Assembly (NCBI GenBank): GCA_025357775.1
Contig: JANXOQ010000022.1
Coordinates: 1 to 13,145, forward strand
Origin: Ferruginibacter sp.
GTDB lineage: Bacteria; Bacteroidota; Bacteroidia; Chitinophagales; Chitinophagaceae
Direction of reading: 5' to 3'
DNA length: 13,145 nucleotides
This document shows, piece after piece, positions 7,583-13,145 of the stretch (position 1 is the stretch's first letter; each line of letters begins with the position of its first letter). The translations under genes and the position numbers were made by a program. The notes under the pieces were generated by a model. It had not been told where the DNA came from. It saw nothing but the letters and a program-made list of their open reading frames with translations, and did no database searches.

Positions 7583-8137
7583 ATGCCTTTTATTAAAACA
7601 GACTTTCCCGATTTATTAATTTTTAAACCAATCGTGTTTGAAGATGATAGAGGTTATTTTTATGAAAGTTATAATGCCAACACCTGCATAGCAGATGGAG
7701 TAGATATTAAATTTGTACAAGATAACCAAGCAAAGTCAAGCTATGGAGTTATTAGAGGTTTGCATTATCAGCTAGCGCCGCATGCACAAACAAAATTTAT
7801 AAGAGTATTGCATGGCAGCATATTAGATGTAGTGGTAGATTTACGAAAAGGCTCACCTATGTTTGGTAAAACATTTTCTATAGAACTTACAGGGCAAAAT
7901 AAAAAACAATTATTGGTACCGAAAGGCTTTGCCCATGGCTATTCCGTACTAAGCCCTACGGCAGATGTATTTTATAAATGCGATGCATTTTATAACAAAG
8001 AAGCAGAAGGAGGGTTGTTGTACAATGATATATCTTTAAATATTGATTGGCAAATAGAAGATGGGGAAGAAATTATTTCTACTAAAGATTTGGCACAACC
8101 CAGCTTTGAAAATTGTAAAAATAATTTTCAATTTTAA
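7583..8137 (+). CDS. rmlC: dTDP-4-dehydrorhamnose 3,5-epimerase
   Basis: 184 residues, the normal length. This cupin enzyme converts dTDP-4-keto-6-deoxyglucose to dTDP-4-keto-L-rhamnose. Seen: FEDDRGYFYESYN (19-31), the QDNQAKSSYGVIRGLHYQ block with catalytic His61, Lys71, VVVDLRKGSPMFGK (83-96), the VPKGFAHGY strand (112-120), Tyr131 in FYKCD, and Asp169, which would pair with His61 as in the Salmonella enzyme. All expected active-site residues are present. It starts 80 bases after tviC and its TAA overlaps the rmlD start by one base. RmlA and RmlB, which make its substrate, are not in the window. Confidence 0.96.
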   Translation: MPFIKTDFPDLLIFKPIVFEDDRGYFYESYNANTCIADGVDIKFVQDNQAKSSYGVIRGLHYQLAPHAQTKFIRVLHGSILDVVVDLRKGSPMFGKTFSIELTGQNKKQLLVPKGFAHGYSVLSPTADVFYKCDAFYNKEAEGGLLYNDISLNIDWQIEDGEEIISTKDLAQPSFENCKNNFQF

Positions 8138-9006
8138 TGTCACAATTAAAAACAATATTAATTACAGGAGCTAATGGGCAACTAGGAAGATGCTTTCAGG
8201 CATTATCAATTTCAAATTCTCATTATTCTTTTTTATTTACAGATAAAAATAGTTTACAAATAACAGATGATGATGCATTAAATTTATTTTTTAAAGAAAA
8301 TAAAATTGACGTATGTGTAAACTGTGCTGCTTACACAGCCGTAGACAAAGCCGAAATAGAAAGAGATTTAGCTATGGAAGTAAATACAAATGCTGTGGGG
8401 TATTTGGCTAAAACTTGTAAAAAATATAATACTCAATTCATTCATATTTCTACTGATTATGTTTTTGATGGCTCGGCAAATATGCCCTACAAGCCAGAAG
8501 ATAAAACAAACCCTGTAAATTTTTACGGACAAACAAAACTGGGAGGTGAATTAAATGCAATAAAAGAAAATTGTGCAAGCATAATTATACGCACCGCATG
8601 GGTGTATAGTGAATACGGAAACAATTTTGTGAAAACGATGATGCGTTTAATGAAGGATAAAGAAAGTATAGGTGTTGTAAGTGACCAGCGAGGTGCACCT
8701 ACATATGCACCCGATTTGGCTGAGGCAATTATGCACATTATTAATAAAAATAATTTTGTTGCTGGTATTTATAATTACAGTAATAAAGGAAACATAAGTT
8801 GGTACGATTTTGCAAAAGAAATAGCTGCACAAATAAGTACAAACTGCATTGTAAATCCTATTTGCACAGCTCAGTTTCCCACACCCGCAGCCAGGCCTGC
8901 TTATTCAATACTTGATTTACAAAAAATAGAAAAAGTATTTAGCATTGAAACCCTTGAATGGAATACTAGCTTACAAAAATGTATATCAAAACTTATAAAT
9001 AGCTAG
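8137..9006 (+). CDS. rmlD: dTDP-4-dehydrorhamnose reductase
   Basis: 289 residues. It reduces dTDP-4-keto-L-rhamnose to dTDP-L-rhamnose with NAD(P)H, the last step of the pathway. Seen: GANGQLG nucleotide loop (11-17), VNCAAYTAVDKAE (61-73), the STDYVFDG segment (105-112) with Thr106 and Asp107, Tyr130 and Lys134 in NFYGQTKLGGE, IRTAWVYSEYGNNFVKTM (151-168), DQRGAPTYAPDLA (183-195), and the substrate-binding ARPAYSILD near 252-260. The start codon overlaps the rmlC stop (TAATG), so the two are translationally coupled. It appears to be the last gene of the sugar operon; a hairpin spans its stop codon. Confidence 0.96.
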   Translation: MSQLKTILITGANGQLGRCFQALSISNSHYSFLFTDKNSLQITDDDALNLFFKENKIDVCVNCAAYTAVDKAEIERDLAMEVNTNAVGYLAKTCKKYNTQFIHISTDYVFDGSANMPYKPEDKTNPVNFYGQTKLGGELNAIKENCASIIIRTAWVYSEYGNNFVKTMMRLMKDKESIGVVSDQRGAPTYAPDLAEAIMHIINKNNFVAGIYNYSNKGNISWYDFAKEIAAQISTNCIVNPICTAQFPTPAARPAYSILDLQKIEKVFSIETLEWNTSLQKCISKLINS

Positions 9007-9024
9007 CCAGCTAGTTTATAAGTT
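8990..9024 (+). repeat. Stem-loop across the rmlD stop codon
   Basis: The outer stem pairs aacttataaa (8990-8999) with tttataagtt (9015-9024). A 4-bp ctag inner stem (9003-9006 with 9011-9014) closes on a CCAG loop, with a 3-base bulge at 9000-9002. No T-tract follows, so it is not a standard intrinsic terminator. It may protect the 3' end of the operon transcript or slow readthrough. Confidence 0.5.
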
Positions 9025-9063
9025 CAACAGGAAAACTAAATAACAAATAAAACAATTTACCAA

Positions 9064-9071
9064 TACTTTTG
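9064..9071 (+). promoter_or_regulatory. Candidate -7 box close to the methyltransferase start
   Basis: TACTTTTG fits TAnnTTTG but ends only four bases before the ATG at 9076, so transcription would begin at or near the start codon (a leaderless or nearly leaderless message). No TTTG is seen at the -33 distance, so support is weak. Confidence 0.3.
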
Positions 9072-9075
9072 CTTT

Positions 9076-10251
9076 ATGAAAATATTCAATACAACAAGCC
9101 GTATTATTATTACTTGTAGCAATCGGTTATCTATTTATTTACAGCAAGAAATTATAAACTTAGGCTATACACCTATTAGGATTTTTAAAACGGGTGTAGA
9201 GCTACAAGGTAATATGCAAGATTGCATAAAGCTAAACATTAATCTTCGTTGCGCAAGCCAAGTACTTTTTTCTATAAAAGAATTTAGAGCCGTAAATGCA
9301 GATGATATTTATAAAGTTTCATTGGATTTGGAGTGGGAAAATATAATACCTGCCGAGGGGTATTTTTCTATAAGTAGCAATGTAAGTAATGAAACAATTA
9401 CTAATAATTTATTTGCAAATGTAAAATTGAAAGATGCCATTGCAGATAGATATAGAGATAAAACGGGTGCAAGGCCTGACTCTGGCTCAACTTTAAATGG
9501 TGTAGTTATTCACTTATATTGGAAAGAGGAAGCGGCTGAAATATTTATTGATACATCTGGCGAAACATTATCTAAGCACGGATATAGAAAAATACCTGGT
9601 AAAGCTCCTATGCTAGAATCATTGGCTGCGAGTGTAATTTATGCAACTAATTGGAATAAGGAAACACCCTTTATAAACCCCATGTGTGGCTCTGGCACTA
9701 TAGCTATAGAAGCTGCATTAATGGCTACCAATAGAGTACCTGGATTGTACCGTAGCAATTACTCTTTTATGCACTTAGCAGGTTACGAAAAAGATATGTA
9801 TGAAAATGAATTTGAAAAAATAGAAAAACAGGTTGTAGAAAATACTACTTTAAAAATTATTGTTTCAGATATTAGTGAAGATGCAATAAATGTAACCAAA
9901 GTAAATGCAGGTATGGCAGGTGTAGAAGATATGCTTACATACGAAGTGTGCGATTTTCAGCAAACAACCTTACCAGAAATAGAAGGTAGTGTAATAATTT
10001 TTAATCCTGAATATGGAGATAGATTAGGAGAAGAGATTGAGTTAGAAGAAACGTATGCGCTAATGGGGGATTATATGAAGAAAAAATGCAAAGGCTACAA
10101 GGGGTATATTTTTACGGGGAATTTAGAACTAGCAAAAAAAATTGGGCTTAAACCTAAACGTAGAATAGAATTTTTTACAAGTAAAATTGATTGTAGATTA
10201 TTGGAATATGAACTGTATGCAGGCAGTAGGGAGCTAAAAAAAAATGTTTAA
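9076..10251 (+). CDS. THUMP-domain class I SAM-dependent RNA methyltransferase (YpsC/RlmL-N type)
   Basis: 391 residues, about the length of Bacillus YpsC and of the N-terminal half of E. coli RlmL, which makes m2G2445 in 23S rRNA. Residues about 50-160 fit a THUMP RNA-binding domain. Next come DKTGARPDSGS (128-138), the DTSGETLSKHGYRK segment typical of the family (159-172), and a Rossmann methyltransferase domain with SAM motif I NPMCGSGTIAIEAAL (201-215). The catalytic motif IV reads NPEYGDR (310-316) rather than the common NPPYG[ER]; the Asn is kept. The tail (KIDCRLLEYELYAGS) matches the family. The likely role is N2-guanine methylation of 23S rRNA, although such proteins are often misnamed DNA adenine methylases. 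It lies 69 bases after rmlD and may be read from the operon or from its own weak promoter; its function is unrelated to sugar synthesis. Confidence 0.88.
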   Translation: MKIFNTTSRIIITCSNRLSIYLQQEIINLGYTPIRIFKTGVELQGNMQDCIKLNINLRCASQVLFSIKEFRAVNADDIYKVSLDLEWENIIPAEGYFSISSNVSNETITNNLFANVKLKDAIADRYRDKTGARPDSGSTLNGVVIHLYWKEEAAEIFIDTSGETLSKHGYRKIPGKAPMLESLAASVIYATNWNKETPFINPMCGSGTIAIEAALMATNRVPGLYRSNYSFMHLAGYEKDMYENEFEKIEKQVVENTTLKIIVSDISEDAINVTKVNAGMAGVEDMLTYEVCDFQQTTLPEIEGSVIIFNPEYGDRLGEEIELEETYALMGDYMKKKCKGYKGYIFTGNLELAKKIGLKPKRRIEFFTSKIDCRLLEYELYAGSRELKKNV

Positions 10252-10275
10252 ATTCTTTTACTAATTTATTTTTTT
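10249..10275 (+). terminator. Weak candidate terminator after the methyltransferase gene
   Basis: A 6-bp AT-only stem (taaatt 10249-10254 with aattta 10263-10268) overlaps the stop codon and is followed at once by seven T residues. The layout fits an intrinsic terminator but the stem is very weak. Confidence 0.3.
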
Positions 10276-10309
10276 AACACCTGTAAATACCAATATGATG
10301 AAATGTAAA

Positions 10310-10343
10310 TTTGTAATTTATTTCTACATTTCCCCTATCTTTG
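10310..10343 (+). promoter_or_regulatory. Promoter of fusA
   Basis: TATCTTTG at 10336-10343 is a perfect TAnnTTTG -7 box, identical to that of the sugar operon. TTTG at 10310-10313 gives a -33 element 22 bases upstream. Transcription should start near 10350, leaving an untranslated leader of about 320 bases before fusA. Confidence 0.7.
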
Positions 10344-10429
10344 CGGTGCTAAAAGCATCAGCAAATATCATTGTGGATGGAGGTTGAATGATTTAGCACT
10401 ATATGAGAGCGTAAAAAATACATATAAAC

Positions 10430-10458
10430 AGCCCCCTAAATCCCCAAAAAGGGGACTT
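10430..10458 (+). repeat. Dispersed repeat, copy D (fusA leader)
   Basis: The best-preserved copy: AGCCCCCTAAATCCCC, a five-A loop, then GGGGACTT. TCCCC and GGGGA form a 5-bp stem. GCCCACAGGGGAAAT follows, which could form a second small stem. The first 15 bases match copy A at 13 positions. Confidence 0.55.
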
Positions 10459-10564
10459 GCCCACAGGGGAAATCGAAACAAGTCAATCTACGTTTTGATA
10501 AAAGCCTAATAAAGATATAATGATGAAATGTGCGACGCCACCGAAACTGAGCATAGCTTTTGTC

Positions 10565-10601
10565 TTTGTTTGGCTAACAAACAAAAAAATCGAAGATTTT
10601 T
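10565..10601 (+). repeat. Two adjacent hairpins in the fusA leader
   Basis: Hairpin 1 pairs tttgtttg (10565-10572) with caaacaaa (10578-10585) around a GCTAA loop. Hairpin 2 pairs aaaaatc (10585-10591) with gattttt (10595-10601) around GAA. They share base 10585, so they abut. Hairpin 2 ends in T residues and could act as a weak attenuator, but its stem is mostly A-T. Confidence 0.45.
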
Positions 10602-10673
10602 ATACAAGATATTAGATGATTCATCGAAGTATCATTTAACAATTAAACAAATAACAATTTAACAATTAACAAA

Positions 10674-12824
10674 ATGGGAGACTTACGTTATCAACGAAAC
10701 TTTGGTATTGCTGCACACATTGATGCGGGTAAAACCACTACTACAGAGCGTATCCTTTACTACACTGGTGTAAACCACAAAATAGGTGAAGTACATGATG
10801 GTGGCGCTACAATGGATTGGATGGCACAGGAACAAGAAAGAGGTATCACTATTACGAGTGCTGCTACTACTTGTTTTTGGAACTTTCCAATGGTAGATGG
10901 AAAAAAAATTGCAGATACCAAAGAATATAAATTTAATATCATCGATACTCCAGGTCACGTGGATTTTACCGTAGAAGTAGAGCGTAGCCTTCGTGTATTG
11001 GATGGTTTATTGGCATTGTTTTGTGCTGTATCTGGTGTGGAGCCACAGTCTGAAACAGTTTGGCGTCAAGCTAATAAATACAAAGTACCTCGTATTGGGT
11101 TTGTAAATAAAATGGATAGAAGTGGTGCTGATTTCTTAAATGTCGTAAAACAAATAAGAGAAATGCTAGGTGCTAAAGCCGTGCCATTACAGTTGCCTAT
11201 AGGTGCTGAAGATAATTTTAAAGGTGTGGTAGATTTAATAACAATGAAAGGTATTGTGTGGAATGAGCATGATAAAGGAATGACTTTTCAAGAAGTACCT
11301 ATACCTGCTGATATGGAAGAAGAAGTGGCACAATATCGCCAAGAGTTGATTGAAGCTGTTGCTGATTATGATGAAAAATTATTGGAGAAATTCTTCGATG
11401 ATCCAAATTCTATTACAGAAGCAGAAATGCATGAAGCCATTCGTAAAGCAACAATTGATATTTCTATTATTCCAATGATGTGTGGTTCATCTTTCAAAAA
11501 CAAAGGTGTACAAACAGCGTTAGATGCAGTAGTAAGATATTTACCTGGACCATTAGATATAGAAGCGGTAAAAGGAACACATCCTGATACTGAAGCTGAA
11601 TTGATACGTAATGCAGATCCTAAAGAACCATTTAGTGCATTGGCATTTAAAATTATGACAGATCCTTTTGTAGGTCGTTTAGCGTTTTTCCGTGCATACA
11701 GTGGCCGTTTAGATAGTGGTAGTTATGTATTAAATACCCGTACAGGTAAGAAAGAGCGTATCAGTCGTATTATGCAGATGCATGCCAACAAACAAAACCC
11801 TGTTGATTTTATTGAAGCAGGTGATATTGGTGCGGCAGTAGGTTTTAAAGATATTAAAACTGGGGATACTTTGTGTCATGAAGATCATCCGATTGTATTG
11901 GAGTCTATGACTTTCCCTGAGCCAGTTATCTCTATATCTATTGAGCCTAAAACACAAGCTGACGTAGATAAAATGGGTATGGCTATAGCTAAGTTGGTAG
12001 AGGAAGATCCTACACTAAGAGTAAAAACAGATGAAGAAACAGGTCAAACCATTTTGAGTGGTATGGGTGAGTTGCATTTGGAAATTATTATAGATAGGAT
12101 GAAGCGAGAGTTTAAAGTAGAAATAAACCAAGGTGCGCCAATGGTTGCTTACAAAGAATCTTTCAAAATGTTGGTAAATCATAGAGAGACTTACAAAAAG
12201 CAAAGTGGTGGTAGAGGTAAGTTTGGTGATATTGCCTTCGATTTAGGCCCTGCAGATGCAGAGTGGTTAGCAGCTAACCCTACAGGTGGCTTACAATTTG
12301 TAAATGAAATATTTGGTGGTAGTATTCCTAAAGAATTTATTGCGCCAATTATTAAAGGCTTTACAGGTAGTATGACAAACGGTGTACTAGCAGGTTACCC
12401 TGTGGTAGATATGAAAGTACGTGTGTACGATGGTAGCTATCATGATGTGGATAGTGATGCAATATCCTTCGAATTGTGTGCTAAGCAAGGTTATAGAGAG
12501 GCAGGTAGAAAAGCTAAACCAACATTGCTTGAGCCAATAATGAAAGTAGAAGTGCTAACACCAGACCAGTATATGGGTGATGTAACAGGAGATTTAAACC
12601 GTCGCCGTGGCATGCTAGAAGGTATGGATACAAGACATGGAGTACAAGTTATTAAAGCCAAAGTTCCATTAAGTGAAATGTTTGGTTATGTAACTCAGTT
12701 ACGTTCATTGTCTAGTGGTCGTGCTACTAGTACGATGGAGTTTAGTCACTATGCACCTGCGCCAAATGCAGTATCTGAAGAGATTATTGCAAAAGCAAAG
12801 GGTAAAGTGAAGATTGAAGAGTAG
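10674..12824 (+). CDS. fusA: Elongation factor G
   Basis: 716 residues. This translational GTPase drives ribosomal translocation and, with RRF, ribosome recycling. All GTPase motifs are intact: G1 AHIDAGKT (14-21), G2 RGITIT with Thr59, G3 DTPGH (91-95, catalytic His95), G4 NKMD (145-148) and G5 CGSSFKNKG (270-278). Domain II follows from about 318, domain III contains SGMGELHLE (462-470), domain IV has the tip motifs GGRGKFGD (512-519) and [11 protein letters not shown] with His590, and domain V starts near 618. A longer segment between G2 and G3 makes it slightly longer than the E. coli protein. CGT arginine codons are frequent here whereas the sugar genes prefer AGA, as expected for high expression. 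It stands alone: no rpsL, rpsG, tuf or rpsJ is adjacent. Intact motifs argue for a main EF-G rather than a GTPase-dead paralogue. Confidence 0.97.
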   Translation: MGDLRYQRNFGIAAHIDAGKTTTTERILYYTGVNHKIGEVHDGGATMDWMAQEQERGITITSAATTCFWNFPMVDGKKIADTKEYKFNIIDTPGHVDFTVEVERSLRVLDGLLALFCAVSGVEPQSETVWRQANKYKVPRIGFVNKMDRSGADFLNVVKQIREMLGAKAVPLQLPIGAEDNFKGVVDLITMKGIVWNEHDKGMTFQEVPIPADMEEEVAQYRQELIEAVADYDEKLLEKFFDDPNSITEAEMHEAIRKATIDISIIPMMCGSSFKNKGVQTALDAVVRYLPGPLDIEAVKGTHPDTEAELIRNADPKEPFSALAFKIMTDPFVGRLAFFRAYSGRLDSGSYVLNTRTGKKERISRIMQMHANKQNPVDFIEAGDIGAAVGFKDIKTGDTLCHEDHPIVLESMTFPEPVISISIEPKTQADVDKMGMAIAKLVEEDPTLRVKTDEETGQTILSGMGELHLEIIIDRMKREFKVEINQGAPMVAYKESFKMLVNHRETYKKQSGGRGKFGDIAFDLGPADAEWLAANPTGGLQFVNEIFGGSIPKEFIAPIIKGFTGSMTNGVLAGYPVVDMKVRVYDGSYHDVDSDAISFELCAKQGYREAGRKAKPTLLEPIMKVEVLTPDQYMGDVTGDLNRRRGMLEGMDTRHGVQVIKAKVPLSEMFGYVTQLRSLSSGRATSTMEFSHYAPAPNAVSEEIIAKAKGKVKIEE

Positions 12825-12904
12825 TATTGAGATATGAGTATTGAGATATTAGTATTGAGATATTAGTATTGAGATATTAGTATTGAGATATTAGTATTGA
12901 GATA
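12825..12904. repeat. 14-bp tandem repeat directly after fusA
   Basis: The unit tattgagatattag occurs in five full copies (12825-12838 with two mismatches, then 12839-12894 perfect) plus ten bases of a sixth. It begins at the base after the fusA TAG and ends six bases before the terminator stem, so it lies in the 3' untranslated part of the fusA message. The near-identical copies suggest recent expansion by slippage and possible length variation between strains. Confidence 0.95.
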
Positions 12905-12910
12905 AAATAT

Positions 12911-12939
12911 AGACCCGTTCTGAAAAGAGCGGGTCTTTT
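12911..12939 (+). terminator. Strong intrinsic terminator of fusA
   Basis: An 11-bp GC-containing stem (12911-12921 with 12926-12936, one G-T pair) closes on a GAAA tetraloop and runs into TTTT. It is the strongest terminator in the window and ends the fusA transcript after the tandem repeat. Confidence 0.9.
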
Positions 12940-13060
12940 GTGTTGGGGGAAGAACTATAAATTTTTATGGCAGATTACGCATTTTATAAAATGTTTTTGA
13001 CTACAGTAGTATACCCATCAAATTAGTAAATAAAATTACATTTTTCAAAAAGCGACATTT

Positions 13061-13145
13061 TTAGCTAAAGTTGTGATGTGGTAGCACAGGGCCAAAATGC
13101 ATCTTTTTCAATTTTTTGTTTTTTTTAAAATCATCTGTAGCAGTT
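13061..13145 (-). CDS. Possible C-terminal end of a minus-strand gene (right edge)
   Basis: On the minus strand one frame is open from the right edge for 27 codons and ends in TAA at 13061-13063. The predicted tail is basic then His/Pro-containing (KKMHFGPVLPHHNFS). It is the only open frame entering from this edge on the minus strand, and a gene convergent with fusA would fit the terminator at 12911-12939. It is too short to identify and may be chance. Confidence 0.25.
   Translation of the reverse strand, partial: TATDDFKKNKKLKKMHFGPVLPHHNFS

Larger units (their letters stand above)
10344..10673 (+). other. Long untranslated leader of fusA
   Basis: This 330-base stretch lies between the fusA promoter box and its start codon and holds no convincing gene. 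It contains a copy of the dispersed repeat (10430-10458), two adjacent hairpins (10565-10601), and a 12-bp direct repeat tttaacaattaa (10635-10646 and 10658-10669) just before the start. There is no clear Shine-Dalgarno. It may carry regulation of EF-G, or simply be remodelled by repeat insertion; I do not recognise a known riboswitch. Confidence 0.55.

Noticed and set aside
10377..10391. Leader peptide of four codons in the fusA leader
   Set aside because: Too short, with no regulatory codon run and no ribosome-binding signal; most likely chance.
10674..12824. GTPase-deficient EF-G2 paralogue
   Set aside because: G1 to G5 motifs including the catalytic His of DTPGH are intact, as in ordinary EF-G.
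12825..12904. CRISPR array
   Set aside because: The 14-bp units are directly contiguous with no spacers and no cas genes are nearby.
12968..13027. Small open frame of 19 codons after the fusA terminator
   Set aside because: Very short, with no promoter or recognisable features; expected by chance.

Overview
The window looks like a piece of a Bacteroidota chromosome, most likely from a Chitinophagaceae-like bacterium. This rests on the low GC content (about one third by eye), the scarcity of Shine-Dalgarno sequences, A-rich start contexts, promoters of the TTTG / TAnnTTTG type (two perfect TATCTTTG boxes), a short lipoprotein followed by a PKD-like domain, and the Bacteroidota-like protein sequences. 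The assignment is an inference from these traits, not from a database search.

Layout. Positions 1-1215 hold two minus-strand genes: the start of an unrecognised protein running off the left edge, and a 256-residue lipoprotein that ends at an intrinsic terminator. A 352-base divergent intergenic region follows. From a strong promoter at about 1514-1548, seven genes run on the plus strand to 9006: a DegT-family sugar aminotransferase, UDP-glucose 6-dehydrogenase, UDP-glucuronate decarboxylase (UDP-xylose synthase), a TviB/WbpO-type UDP-N-acetylhexosamine dehydrogenase, a TviC/WbpP-type 4-epimerase, RmlC and RmlD. Gaps between them are -1 to 80 bases, and no strong terminator was seen inside, so they probably form one operon.

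Together these enzymes make activated sugars for surface polysaccharide: UDP-Glc to UDP-GlcA to UDP-xylose; UDP-GlcNAc to UDP-GlcNAcA to UDP-GalNAcA; the last two steps to dTDP-L-rhamnose; and an amino sugar of unknown identity. No glycosyltransferase, flippase, polymerase or export gene is present. RmlA, RmlB and a partner oxidoreductase for the aminotransferase are also absent, so this is only the precursor-supply part of a larger or scattered system.

After the operon come a THUMP-domain RNA methyltransferase (9076-10251) and a stand-alone fusA (EF-G, 10674-12824). fusA has its own promoter, a leader of about 320 bases containing a repeat copy and two hairpins, a 14-bp tandem repeat directly after its stop codon, and a strong terminator. 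The right end may contain the tail of another minus-strand gene.

I see no clearly novel multi-gene system. The most unusual items are non-coding: a degenerate repeat family in the gaps of the sugar operon and in the fusA leader, one copy of which supplies the ugd stop codon; the tandem repeat after fusA; and the long fusA leader outside a ribosomal-protein operon.
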